From assembly GCA_030544235.1 (NCBI GenBank), contig CM060471.1, positions 1,374,348-1,438,347 of the forward strand: 64,000 nt of DNA, read 5' to 3'. The translations under genes and the position numbers were made by a program. Under the pieces are notes generated by a model. The model was not told the DNA's origin. It did not search any database and saw nothing but the letters and a program-made list of their open reading frames with translations. This document shows, one piece after another, positions 1-14,200 of this stretch. Position 1 is the stretch's first letter; each line of letters starts with the position of its first letter. This DNA comes from Lepturacanthus savala. Its lineage: Eukaryota > Chordata > Actinopteri > Scombriformes > Trichiuridae.

Positions 1-2203
1 TTTCCCCAAAACAGACATGCTTGTCTATCCTAAAATTTCCCTCATCGTGTGTATGGCCTACTCTCTCCTACACTGTGGACATGCTGCCAGTACATCATAG
101 CACTAGCAGTATATGCTTGGAATGTATATGCACTGCATGTGACAGTCATTAATATAGAAATGTAAAACAGGATATTTCCATGTGGCTTTTATTCTATTTG
201 CATTTGAATTTATCCTTTTTTTTCTGACTGAAATAATCAGAAGGAACATGCTGGTACACCCCCATGTCTGGAATGATGAAAAGCTTGTGGGATAGATTCC
301 AACCTACTGATTACCATGAATTAAATTTGCTGATTTCATTTTTTTTTCAAAACTCCTCATTTTCACAGAATGAGTAATAATTCACAAGGCAGAGTGGGAA
401 GTAATTTATGTAACTTGCTGCAGTGGTTTGGATGAAAGCCAACAGGGGAATTAAAGAAAGAGCGTTCATTTTGTTTTCTGGCCAGTGATTTTACAAGAAC
501 ATGGTTTGTATTCCCTATAATCTCACTCCCCAGAGAGGCCAGCTCATATGGAGTTAAAAATAGTGCTGCATTCATGCACATGCGGTTATATAAAGAATGT
601 AAATCTAATGGTATGAGAATACTCTTGTGCTCTAGATCAAATATATTTCAATTAATAATTTAAGATGGATGTACATTTTTTTTTCAAGAAGAACAAGTGG
701 TGGCTAAAAAAGTTACAACAAGGAACTTTTAATTGGTTATGAAAGAGAACAGTCTCATGATGCCTCCAAAGACCTATATAAGCCAAAGAAAGCAACAACA
801 GAAAGATTGTCCATTTCTATATATCAGAGGCGATTTCTTTAAGACTACAAGGGAAGCTGAACTTCCCCTGTCAAAAAATAAATGGCCAAATTTGTGCAGC
901 TGTGTTAACATTTCAATGACTATAAATCTGTTAGAACATGTTCATCTTGAAGACGAGTTCTTTCAGAATCAGCTACTTATCATAAATAAATAAATGACTT
1001 GTCCGTACATTCCCATACCGCTTCCTGGTCAATGCATTTCCTCATAGACGCTGAGAGTCTCTGGGACTGCATGGGGCCTATTTTTCATCACCTTGAAACT
1101 CGGTGGCCATTGGATAAATGCTGAGAATGTGAGCCGCCCTGACGCTGAGCATCTCTGGGAGTGAATGGAGTGTGGGCTGGACTTGATGCTGAGAGTCTGC
1201 ATGGTGATTGGAGGAAAATCAGAATGTAGTGGTGATGCATGGTGATTGGAGGAAAAGCAGAATGCAGTTTTGACTGACAGGTCTCAAAAATATATAACGT
1301 CACATCAGCTGAATGATTTCAATCCCATCGTGGATTTTGCATGTGAAGTGGAATGACAAGCAGAGACTATTTGTTGGCCTTTCCAGAGCGGAATACTTCA
1401 TTCTTACACGGTAAATAAATCACACTCACCATATTTCATTGTTTCTTCTTTAAATAATAACGTTAGGGTTAGGATTAGGGTTGGTGCATGTTCTTTTAAA
1501 TAACCAAAACTAGCTCAATTTTCAACTAATTTTCAAACGGTATGGTTTGTTATAAATGTCAGAGGTAGTATGGCACTGCAAACTTATAGTATCAAATCAG
1601 ACTTTAAAGAGCAGCAAACTTATAGTTTCTTAAGTATATGTATTAGATAACTATAGAATTATAGCCATGCTGATAACATTTGTAAGCAACCAAACATTGT
1701 GTAAATCCATTTTCAGCAAGATCTGAATATTTGAGTTTGTTCAGACCACTCACCTTTCCTTATGTACAATACATCAGGCCAGACTGTTTGCCTGTATCAA
1801 GATGGCCGCCAGGTGAGGATGTTTGAGTCAGTGCTGTAAGACAGCTAGACTTTATTATGTATGTCTATGCTCTTTACTGTCTTCCCTACCACTGGGAGTG
1901 AATACTGTGGTGTGGGTTTCCCATTATTGAGGGCTCATATGAAATGAAATTGAATTGATTTTGACAGTTAAAAAAAAACTTTATCAGTTTCCTTAAAAAA
2001 AATAATTAATTATAAAAACACTGTTGCTACTGGAAACAGAGTTGACCACAGTACTTTGAACAAAACAGTAAATCTGCCATAAAACTCTGAAGTGTAAGAG
2101 GCTAGAAAGTTGAGTCGAACTAGCAGAGCTAGGTGATAATTCTTCGGTGTGTCAAAGAATAAAGGCAACGGGTACAGGTTGTGCATGAAGAAGGAAATCT
2201 CAC
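1..2203 (-). other. baiap2 intron 5 (partial)
   Basis: No coding exon seen. It holds a short direct duplication (1198-1268), a few degenerate telomere-like ttaggg units near 1462-1483, and one copy of a 24-nt string (1591-1614) that recurs at 4888-4911. The rest is AT-rich unique-looking DNA. Confidence 0.7.
1198..1268 (+). repeat. tandem duplication of a ~36-bp unit
   Basis: The string gcatggtgattggaggaaaa occurs twice about 36 bp apart, each followed by (t/g)cagaatg. Two copies only, a simple local duplication. Confidence 0.7.
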
Positions 2204-2275
2204 ATTCAGGTAGCGTGCATCCAGCTCCACCTTCTTCTCCAGTTCTGTCAGCAGCTCATTGTGGAAAGACTTGAG
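2204..2275 (-). CDS. baiap2: baiap2 coding exon 5 (last exon in the window)
   Basis: 72 nt, 24 codons in phase 0, acceptor tgtcttgcag, donor gtgagattt. It reads LKSFHNELLTELEKKVELD followed by ARYLN, continuing the IMD helix. The expected next exon (a lysine-rich segment containing KKYQT in the family) was not found between 1 and 2203, so it should lie further left. Confidence 0.93.
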
Positions 2276-5200
2276 CTGCAAGACACAGGAACATGTGACC
2301 CTCAAAAACAATGCATTAATTAATGCATGCACTAAACAAAACACTATACAACAAGCACAATGGATCATTTCTGAAATGGAATGTTTGGTGTGAGAATGAC
2401 TTGAAAGAATGTATTTGTGTTGCTGTCTGGGATGTAGAAATGCTGCCAAAGACCACATGTGTTTAATACTGTACTTCTACAGACTGGCAGGACACGTTTC
2501 ATATGATTAAATATTTCCTGTCACCATCTTTGCCTGCCTCTTATCATCCATGCTGGACATAATATTTTCTAGGGCTACTATAAGCTGGATATTTGCTGAA
2601 AAAGCAGGAACTCCCTTAGATTTAGACTCCAAGACTGATTGAGTTTATTGGCGAAATGTTGATACAACAGTTTATGAGTCTCACTGAAGAGCCGTGTTTC
2701 ATAAGTTGCTTTACTTTACAATGCTGTTGCTTTAATTCTAAATTTCCATATAACAAAAAGAGTACGGCTCTTCTAAGATGCCTAATTGTACAAAATAAAA
2801 CAACAACATGATACATTAATCACCGAAAAGATGAGAGGGCATTCAAATTAAAAAATTAAATATCCTTTTGTTAACATCCTTATTTCCTCTCTCAGTTGAA
2901 TCCATGTCCCTGCAAATGGAGCCACAGTTGGCACCATTTCTGCTTTGGAAGCCTCAAATAAAAGTCTCCTGGGGGAGTTGAACTAAATAATATTTTCACT
3001 CCGTAATGACTATAATTTACACATCATAAGTCCAGTGAACAAATCAAGTTGTAACAGTAACTACTGCTTTCAGGAAGTGGAAGTACTCTAAGCTACTCAA
3101 GTAAAGTGATGAGAGTGTTTACTTCCAGCCCTGCTGAGTATTACATATTAAATTTACAATCTGTTTGGCTCCAAACTCATGGCTTAAGAAGCGCTGATTT
3201 TAGCAACACGCCACATGCTCACCATCTCTTCAAGCTGGATCTGGATCTGTCTGTGCACTTCAGCCATCTGAAAGAGAACCTCCCCTGCAGAGAGACCACA
3301 AAGACAAGAAAGACAATAAACAAATCAGGAGAGGGGAGTTGCAGAGAGAAACAGATATATATTAAATCTTTCCAATGTCTGTGAGAGCTACATCCACCGT
3401 GCAAAATGAAAGACCATGCAGCCACACAGAACAGATGACAGACAGGTGTGTGGTGTTGAGGAGGTAATGGACAAGATAAAACCTCTGTCAGAATACAACA
3501 AAGCAGACGAGACTCAACAGAACATTACAGGAATATGCAGCACACATAGAATGAATGAAAAAAATCAAGTAAGAATTAAAGAAATCTATTGAATGTTTTA
3601 AATACTAAAATGTTTTACCAAGAGCTTGCATCACTACTGCTATTAAAACATGAGAATGGTATGATCAAGAAAAAAAGGATTTAACTGAACAGGAGGGTAA
3701 AAAACTGAAAAACAGAACCTAGAAAGAAGTCAAAAGCTGAAAGAAAAAAAAAAACATGAAAAAAAGGAAAAAAAAAATGATTCATGCAGCCAAGGGAGGT
3801 GTGTGTCATTTTAAGATACCTACATGCTGCCTCTTCTGAATATGCAATGCATTGTAAAAAAAAAGGAACAAAAAGATCTAGTTTGAGCAAAGAACAGAAG
3901 GAGAGAGACTTCGATAGACAGTGACAGATCAAACTCCCCCAGAAGAATGAGACACACGACAGGTTTTCACATAGAAAAACACTCAGACAGGCAGTTACTC
4001 ACAACCTATACTCATTTACACCATCTATAATATACAGGCTGGATCCTTTAGCTTTCTCCATGGATTGGTAGGAAAAACATTGTAAAGTCCAGCTGAAATT
4101 AGAATTTATAATCACTTTCAGAGCCTTTTAAAATGTCTGGTATGTACACGGGAAATATCAAAAATATCAAAAACACTTATATTTCAGCAGCTGGAGGGGT
4201 GTGTCTGTGTTTGATTGACAGCAGCTGGGGGTGTGTGTCTGTGTTTGATTGACAGCAGCTGGAGGGCGTGTCTATGTTTGAGTGACACCAGCTGGAGGGC
4301 GTGCCTGGGTTTGATTGATGTGTCAAAAACACATATTTCAACAGCTGGTGGCCGTGTCTGGGTTTGATTGACAGCAGCTGGAGGGCGTGTTTGTGTTTGA
4401 GTGACAGCAGTCAGGGGGTGTGTCTGGGTTTGATTGACAGCAGCTGGCAGGTTGAATGGAGACTAAGCAAACTGCTGTAGCTACAAGTCATGTACAGACC
4501 GTGTCGCTAACAAGGATTTGAAACAATGACCAGAGCAGCATCTCACAGATCTGTAGTCACACGTTTTCCAGTGCATGCTTGTTTGGTGGCTTATTCAACA
4601 ACCTGAGGTGCAGGACATTATTAAAGTCCAACTATAATTACATTTGATGTATGAATGAAGAAATAGGGTTTTGTAAGTTAGATAAGAAGCAGATTGCAGC
4701 AGGAATGATCATAAGTTGCTGTTCAGTTTGTGGCAGTTTGACTTTAAATGTCAATGATATTATAAATTATTCCAAAATATAAACACGACCTAAAAAATCA
4801 TTTTTTGACAATCATGCCTTAAATGTAGTTATTAAAAAGGTAACCCTAACGATTATATACACTGAGTAGACACATCTATACAATCATATCAAATCAGACT
4901 TTAAAGAGCAGGAATGTGTTAATGCTAAACATCATCAGTCAGTCTGTATTTAAAAAAGTCTCAAATGTTAGTATTAACCTTAAAAATCTGGTATCAGTCA
5001 AACTCAAGTATGCGACTTATTCATTGTTTAACACTTAACCATCAAAGATGACTATAACAGTTCTTTAAGTATTACTAATAGTAATATTATCAATATAAAA
5101 TAAATAACCATAAACCCAATTTTACCAAAAACTACACAATAAAAAAAACATTTTATTAATTTTAAACATTTTATTAAGCATAGACTACTTCCAGAAAGTA

Positions 5201-8200
5201 TTCACAGCACTTCACTTCTTCTACTTTTTGTTATGTTAGACTCTAAAAGTAACTCTAAAAGTTATGTTAGAGCCTACTTCCAAAACATAAATTCTTTAGT
5301 TTTTGTCGTACACATAATTACAGAGAATTGGCTTCACATTGAGAAAGAAAAAACAGACAGATTAAAGTCATTATTAACCATGAGAATAAAGTTATTAACA
5401 AGAATAAAGTCATTATGTATAAGAATAAAGTAATAATGTTTAAACCTGTTGCTAAATGAGGGCTGTGAATGATTTATTTGAGTTGAGTTTAGGTTTTGAA
5501 AAAAAAAGATATATAAGATATATTTCATCTTTTGGAAATTGCATGTTTTTTGGCAAAAGAGCGAGTAGGAAACAGAAGAAGGAGTAGGAGAGAGAGAGAA
5601 AGAGAAAGAGAGAGGGAGAGAGACAGATTCTTTTATTTAGTGAACTCAGTTGCAATGATGTGCATGAAACTAATACAGCTGTTTATTAATGAAATATGGT
5701 GCTGTTTATCCAGATAACTACATAATTTTCACCACTGTAGATTATTAATATTCTATTAGGACAGAAGTCCATGATGCTGTTGTAGCCACTCCCAGGTTTG
5801 TGAATTGCATGTGCATGACTGGAGAAAAATCTAATGTCATGCATGTCTCAAATAAATATGCTATAGAGACCTGCAGAGTATTTTATCCTCCGTCATTCTG
5901 CGGGTTCCGGAAGAGTAAAAGCTGCAAGGCTTAACATTGACTATATGTACTTATGTTTTAGGCCAAATCACAGTATATTTTATTTTGCTTTCTTGGGCTA
6001 ATGTTAGCAACATCTTATATCAATATCTAGGTCTACTGGTGTTTAACCAGCTGTCACATTCTCACCAGCGTTCATCTCATTTACTAAACCCTAAATGGAC
6101 GCATTTACATGATGTTTTATTGTTTTACATTGTGTCAGAACAACTCAGTCCACTTGATGTGTTCAATTTCACTGCTGCATCACTGCTGTTACAGCTTGAA
6201 ACTGAAGTTACAATGAACACAGTTTCATGCCGTATATAGCCAGTATAAGTGATTAAACAAAGCCTTGAATCAGGAAAAGTTTCCTCAATGATTTTTTGTT
6301 TACTAAATTAGGCTAACATTAATTGAGTAATCGTTGCAGCCCTAATTAAGTCGCTACCATTCTGCAGAGATTACGCAAAAGAGCATTACCCTGACTTCTT
6401 AAACAATGAAAACATTAAAAAAAATGTATTATTTTATTCTCATAAATAATCACTTTATTCTTGTAAATAATTACATACATCTAACCTGATGAAGCTTGAC
6501 AGGTTCTGCAAAGAAGACTAGAGAGAAAACTGCCCCAAAAAATAGATGTGCTATGTTTGCAGAATCATACTAAAAAAGACTTGAGGCTGTAATTGGTCCC
6601 AAAGGTGCTTCAACAAAATACTGAGCAAAGACTGTGAAAAAATATGTACATTGTTATTTTAATCCTTTTTTTATTGTGAGATATAATGAAGTGTAGAAAA
6701 AGTCAAGCTCTGTGAATACTTTCAGGATACACTGCTTATTGTAAATGAATCCATAAATTGGCAAAGCATTAATCCATTTCTGAAAATACCAAGAGTAGCA
6801 TGCTCCACAGCTGCAGCACCACCAAGAAGCCCTGAGAGCTCATTTATTCTAAATGATTTAATATGCATTCATGTTACTCATCTACATCCTGCATATTATC
6901 TGCTGACATCAGATAATACCCGGGATGTTACTGCAGTGCTGACATGCAGGGTGTGGATGGTGCTGGTGGGACCTGTGGACAGTGGACAGGCAGGGGCTGC
7001 ACTGGGAGAGTGGGTCATCTAAAGGGGATTAATGGGCTTAATGGAAGTGCTGTGCTCATGCAGGTGAGACTCAGAGTAGAAGGGATTTAGGGAAGGTTGG
7101 AGCAGGAGGTGGGGGCAGGTGGTACAAGTATACATTTACTCAGTAGAAGTGCTGACCACATGGAAAATGTGTACTTTTTCCTCCAATACATTCATCTAGA
7201 GTAATGTATTAAATTTATTTTGTAGATTTTCCATTAAATGTTTATGTATATAATGTTAAGTCCAAGGTGATGCCTACAAATGTTTTGATTTCTGTGGCCA
7301 AACAGTACAAAACCCAACGATATTCAGTTTTCTATCATATAATCCCCAAAAACTAGAAAGTATATACATTTGAGTAGGTGGAACCCATTCATTTCTGCCA
7401 ATTGTGCATGAAAATGAGCTGAAAATATTTTGTAAAATCGTTGTCTAGTAATATTCCATACCAATCTACAAATCGTTGCAGCCCCCCAAAAGTATAAAGG
7501 TGCGACAATTGCATATTGACATCATAATTAAATTGTTGTCTGCATAGTGGATACAAAAATATAAATGCAGGAATAAAGGTTTAATGTGGGATTTAAGAAC
7601 CTCAACTTGTGAAACTACTTCTGAAACTAAACCTAAGTGCATGGTACACATATGGATTTAATTCCCCCTACAGATCATCTACTGTACAAAGTGAGAGAAA
7701 GAGGGAGGGACATCAATTTCTCAGCCTTGCTACATCTTCACTTCACCAATATGAAGCCAGGCAGCTGGGAATGAAATATGGCTGTAGGATAAACTACATT
7801 AAACACTATGCTAGCAGTCATTTATCTCTGGCTTTTGTAACAGATGTGTTCATCATTGGACTAATTAACTTTCTTCTTCACTTATCCCGGTGGGGAAACC
7901 GTCTCCTCTCTTGTTCTCCTCCCCAGTCAGGTCAGAGTTCAGCGTCTCTTCACTTCATATGAGCAGAGTCAACACGAGGTCACCATGCCTCCAGCTGCAT
8001 CAGCCAAGTTACGCTTTTTTTAGTTTCATAATTTTGGCCATCATTTTGGTTTGAGTCACTCATTTAATAAATTATTTCATTTTAATCAATTAAATCATTG
8101 TTTGAACGCCTCCAAATTTACTGTCAAATCGAATCCGCAGCAACTACCACAATAAATCCAAATATATTAACAGTGATACTTTCAGAAGCAAACAAAAATG

Positions 8201-11200
8201 TTTTCTAATATGAGGGGAAACTCATGTCATTATAAGCCTTTCATTAGGAAATTACGTCTTTAACCCTGTCAAAATACTCTCCTTGCTGCAATAGATACAC
8301 CAGTGGTGGCTGTTAGTCTTTAAAGTAGGGGAAGCTCATTGTTGGCCTTGTTAGCTTGTTAGCTGCAGCTGCTGTGTGAGGCTGTGACAACCTGTGAGTG
8401 TTTTGTGATGATGGACACTCACAGCTGTCGCTGCTGCTCGTTGAGAGTAGAAAGACAGAAGTCAGAGTCTCCAAATACCAGAATAGTCTCCAATAACACT
8501 GGAAAAAGATGCTGATGAAGTATTTTTAAAAAAGAAAAAGTCATTGGTGATTGGTGATAAGGTGATTTGTAAAATTTCTGAACAAAATTAAACTTGAAAA
8601 TCAAAGAACTCCAGTTGTGGTGGTTTATATTTAAAGATCGCTGATTTGCTCATTTCACTGTCAAATAAATGAGATGCAGCCTCTGACAGATCATCCAATC
8701 ACCATGCAGAAAGTCAGGTTCAGGCTCACCAAGGCCACGCCCACTCCCACAGAGACCAAACCCAGCATTTAACCAATGAGCATCTAGATCACTGCAGCAG
8801 AACAACCCACTCTCTGGTTCCCCTTTGAAGTCAATTGATGCTCAGCTTCAATGTTGTTTAATGACAGACACTGAATGAATGGATGAGAAGAAAGTCGCAT
8901 CAGTGACCTGTGAAAAGTTTCCTGATTTGAACGCGTTCTAGCACATTATTTAGTCAATGAAATGTAAAACACAGAGGTACATATTTGACCACTTATTTTT
9001 TTACATTTTAGGGTAAGCTGAGCTTTCCTTGCTGTCTTAGATCAATCACCACTGTCCCACACTTTCTTTTATCACTATGACTGGAGCCTCCTGTGTTTCT
9101 TCTTGGATTGCTTCCAGCTTAGAAATTCTGTCTATAACTTCACTTGCAGTGGAGAAAATAAGTATTTGATACCTCACTAATTTTGCAAGTTTGCCCACTG
9201 ACATAGAAGCAAACAGTCTATAATTTTAAAGGGACAAGATAGTAGACCTGCACAAGGCTGGACTGGCTACAAGACAATAGGCAAGAAGTTGGATGAGAAG
9301 GAGTCAACTGTTTGAACTGCAATTATTCAAAATGGAAGAAATACAAAATGACCATCAGTCGACCTTGTTCTGGGGTTCCATGCAAGATTACACCTCGTGG
9401 GGTATCACTGATCATGAGGATGGTGAGGAATGAGCCAAGAACTACATGGGAGGAGCTTGTTAATGATCTCAAAGCAGCTGGGACCACAGTCAATCCAATT
9501 CAATTCAATTTTATTTATAGCCCAACATCACAACACAGTTGCCTCACTGGGCTTCACAAAATTCAGTCAGTGACCCAGACATCCCCCGCCTTAGACCCTC
9601 CTTCGCGGCAAGGAAAAACTCCAAAACCCAGTGGGAAAAAGGAGAAACCTCGGGGAGAACCAAGTCACCAAGAAAACTATAGATAACACACCATGCTGCA
9701 GTGGATTAAAATCCTGCAGTGCCCACCTGTTCAAGAAGGCACATGTACAGACGTCTTAACTTTGCAAATGAACACCTGAACAATTCAGAGGAGTCTTGGG
9801 AGAAAGTGCTCTGGTCAGATGAAACAAAAATCAAGCTCTTTGGAATCAACTGAACTCGCCGTGTTTGGAGAAAGAAAAATACTGACTATGACCACAAGAA
9901 CACCGTCCACCATCAAGCATGGAGGTGGAAACATGCTTTTGGGGTGTTTCTGTGCTAAGGAACAGGAGATTTCACTGCAGTGATGGAAAGATGGACGGGG
10001 ACATGTACCATAAAATTCTGAGTGACAACCTTCTTCCCCCCACCGGAGCACTGAAAATGGGTCATGGATGGGTCTTCCAGCGCGACAATGACCCAAAACA
10101 TATGACCAAGGCAACAAAGGAACAGCTCAAAAAGAAGCATATTAAGGTAATGCAGTGGCCTAGTCAACCTCCAGACCTTAATCCCACAGGAAATCTGGGA
10201 GCTGAAGCTTTGAGTTGCAAAGCAACGGCCTCGAAACCTTAAGGATTTGGAGATGATTTGCAGAGAGGAATGGACCCAGATTCCTCCTGATATTAAAGTT
10301 ATAGATTGTTTGTTTCTTTGTTAGTGAGTGGGCAAACTTACCAAATCAGCAAGGGATCAAATAATTATTTCCTCCACTGTATTTCTGTGCTATTGATGAC
10401 TTCTGGACATTTTTGGGTCACCCTTGTACAAGGAGGGGTTGTAATTAACATTGAGATATCAAGTACGACTACCCCTACCTCTCTAGGTGGCCTGAAATGT
10501 CAGGAATACTTGTTACACAGGAAAACTACATGTAAGGTAGAATTACAAAGTTTGTCTGTAAACTGATTTGATCAGGATATCTTTATTTATTTTTTCCAGC
10601 AAGAAACTGCTGTCACAGCTAATGAGTCTCAAAGTGCAGCTCTATCAGTACAGTATGACCTATGCCAATGACTTTGTCCTGTACGTTTTCACCTGGAAAA
10701 CATCCAAAATTCCTGATGTTCTTGTTCTGTTGCAGCCATCTAATCCATAAAACCCTCACCACCTCTCACTTTGTATTGTGAAATATTAAACTTTCACCCA
10801 CCACAACTAAGCCGCTTTAACAATAATCAGAACAGATCACAACATTTGAAGCTTAAGGGGGAGTAAAGCACATTGTTGTTGCACCCACATATCTGGATAT
10901 CTCTGCAATCCAGAGATTTATGGGACCTGGGGAGAAATAAACACTTCCAAAAATAGAGTTCACAGGATTGAATATTAAATTTCAGAAATAAGGACTCTCC
11001 TGTAAACCCTGATAAACCAAAAGGAGATGTAACAAGTAGTCAGTGTGTATATGTAAACGTGTGTTTGAGCCCTTCTCACGGGCCCATTACTTAATGTGGT
11101 GGCACTCAAATCTGGGTTTATTACCTTGACTATTCTTCATGTGACTCCCAGACTCAACAGAGGGCAAGAGAGAGAGAGAGCAGTTAATGTCCATATGGAG

Positions 11201-14200
11201 GAAGGTGTTTTATGTAGTGTGCAGCTCTGCAGGGACTGTATTATAGGAGCCTGAAAGCAAACACAAGCGGCTCTAATCCACAGAAAGCTGCAGTGGCAAG
11301 AGGACAAGGTGCTGCAGGGAGATTTGTCCTCCACAGAGCCCGATGACTGACGCCGTTTTTGTTGTGCCCTACTGGGCTTTTCATTTGTCTAAACTGCAGC
11401 AGTGTTCATGTAAAACACACCTAAGAAGACAAACTGCTAAAAGGATACACAATGTCATAACCATTCTTATATGTCCCACATCTGTTTGAATACAGAAGGG
11501 CTTGACATATTTTTATTGCCGTTACAAGAACAACTTTGTTCGTTGTTGTATAACTTCAGTCCAGAATGAATATGATGATATATTAACCTTTACTGGCAGG
11601 AATATAGAGGCTAAAATGTTAACCACACTGTTACTGTGGTTCTTTTCATTAACATAACAGCACAAACTTACAACTTGATGATACATAATCATTACAGGCC
11701 AGCTGATGGGTTGCAAAATGGAGAGTGATTATCTGAGACAGCAGGGCTGGAAGCGAGGGATAGAGGCATGTAAAGACGGGAGATACCACCCCATAGAGAT
11801 ACCACACAGACTCCAGCTGCTCAATAAGAATTTGGTATCTAAACTCATCATTTTTGGCCTTTAATTTGGTCCCACATGGTTTCTTTAAATGATCCATCAC
11901 CTCACCGCCTCGTTTGTTTCAATGGAGATGGTACATTGAGGAACAAGTTGAGATCAGTCTATCAGGCTGTAATAAGGATTTGGGAGATTACGATTATTGC
12001 TTCTACCACAAATAAAGAGACATTCTAAAAAGGTGTGAAAGACAGGGAAAGTGTATGAAAATTCACTGGTTCACACAGCAGTGTGGGCATGATAAGCTGG
12101 AAAGGACCTGACAACGGTTGCTATACTCATTATGAGGAGTCAGAAACTGGGAATCCCAAATAGATGGTAAAAGATGAAAAGATAAGGCTGGCAATTTTCT
12201 ATATTTCTTCTTATCAATAGATCTTGTGTTTGGAGCCAAACAAACAGTGAACTGATAGTTAGAAGTATTGTGTGTCCATATAAAACCTGATATATCTATT
12301 GGTGTCCCAAAATGCCCAAATTATTTTATTTAGGCAAAAGACTAATAGCAGCAATTATGTGTTCAGTCCCTAGAGAGTAGCAGTGTATAAGGCAGTTGCC
12401 ACTATGCATATGTGGGAACGTGGTTCTATTTACAGCTTCGCTAGCTTTACCTACGACATATCACAGCTTCGTGACTTGGTATTACATTGTGCATCATACA
12501 TATGTTTTTGTATGTATGCCCTACAAATCAGAGAGAGAAAATCTGATTTGTCAGTTAATTGTTGGATACAAAACAGAAAATCATCAGCCTTATCCTGACT
12601 GTTTTTTAGGATTTTATGCTTGCAATTCCATGTTGAATTCACCAATTCCAAACCTCTAACATTAAATACTACCTGGTAACAATTGTCAGCTCCTTTCTGT
12701 CAGCTATCTGATAGGTATATCATACTAAATATTTACATGTGAGACCTGGATGATTGGCAAGCAGTTCCTTCTGCAGTGCCTCTGGTCAGAGCCTGTACTT
12801 TCACATTATTATCAGCATCATTAAGTCACCATTTGGCTGAATCACCACATCAAGGACAATGCGACACCTCAAGGACATTTCATAGGGTGTAACAGGTTAT
12901 TAAATGCACATTAACATGCTGTTATATCAATTTGCAAAATCAAAGTCCATGTAAACTCTCCCTGATCTCTTATCATGGCTTCAATGACACTCAAAAAGAC
13001 GTGGCTTACTGTTGACTAGACAGCTTGTTTGAGAGTGCTGAAAAATATGACACTCAAGATAGAAACATGAAACCTAGGCAGAAGAACAGCAGCAGACAGG
13101 TGGTGTAGGGTACAGTGATGGATGAATGGCTCTGCAGGCAGCAAGATTTTGATTTGACCAGAGACTGTCTGAAGGCCGCTAATGAGCCAGAAACACATCA
13201 CTCTCAGCTCTCATGCCTCCTTCTCTCTCCTTTCTTTCATCATTATGTCTCTTTTCTTCTTCTGTCTCATTCCTCACCTCACAGGGTGAGTTAAGGACAA
13301 ACACTCTAACAGCACAAAAGCAGCAAGGGAAAGCTAAACTGGTACAGTGAAGCTGCTCTGATGATGCACTGAAAGATGAGGGATATCAATGTCTCTCCTC
13401 TGAGACTGGTCATTAGGGGTTTGGCAATTAAATGGTAGGCTGACCCTGCACAGAAATTAAAATGCAGCAAAGACCAAAAATGCATTTGGTAAAGAGTTTA
13501 CCAGACAAAGTTTAGTTTATTGAATGGTTAAAAATGCACCTGCATTTACCTCAACTGTCTCTGTCAGTGGCCCAATCACCCTTTTGGTTGAGCTCAAATG
13601 CCCTCTTCTTTATTCATGTTGTATGATTGCCCCCTCCTCTTGTTGACCCTAGGAACCACCTAGGTCTAACAGCCCATCTAATTTCTGGTTGGCCCACATA
13701 TCTGTATGATCAGATAAACTGCCCCACTAGTTGGCCCAAATGCCCCTATGATTGGCCTGTGGCCAGTGGACCACCCCTCGCGGTGGCCCTAGTAAACCAA
13801 TTTCTCAGACCATATGCCTCTCTAAATTATGCAATTACTCCTCTGGCTGGCCAAAGTATACCAACAGGTCACCCTCTTTGCATGGACTACACACTCATTT
13901 AATTACCCATTATCTTTCTGGCTGGCCTGTGTGCCCCATTAGTACTTGGAGTTTGTTCAACTGCCCTATTACTTTATTCAAGTGCCCCTATGATTGACAT
14001 TTACAGTACAAGTGGAACAACTGGCTCTAGAAACCTCTTTGCTTGGCCCAGGTGCCCCTCAGGTTTCCCCAGCTTCCCATCTATGTATACACATCTACTG
14101 CAATCTTTTCTGTCCTGGAAGACGCATCCCTCCTGCAGTTCTAAGGATAGAGAATGTTGTGTTGCTGCTGTACAAACTGTAAGGCCCCCTGAGTGATTTT

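Larger units (their letters stand above)
9147..10379 (+). mobile_element. Tc1-like DNA transposon, defective
   Basis: Terminal inverted repeats of about 80 bp: left starts cagtggagaaaataagtatt, right ends aattatttcctccactg. The interior holds broken transposase sequence and a nested 175-bp repeat at 9493-9667. Subtracting the insert leaves about 1.06 kb, short for a Tc1 element, so it has internal deletions as well as stops. The left flank no longer shows the canonical TA. Confidence 0.85.

Noticed and set aside
1462..1483. Telomere-type repeats suggesting an ancient fusion
   Set aside because: Only about three imperfect ttaggg units, expected by chance in AT-rich DNA.
7609..7962. 117-codon plus-strand ORF
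   Set aside because: No domain, no splice context and no similarity I recognise; its length is compatible with chance in 64 kb.
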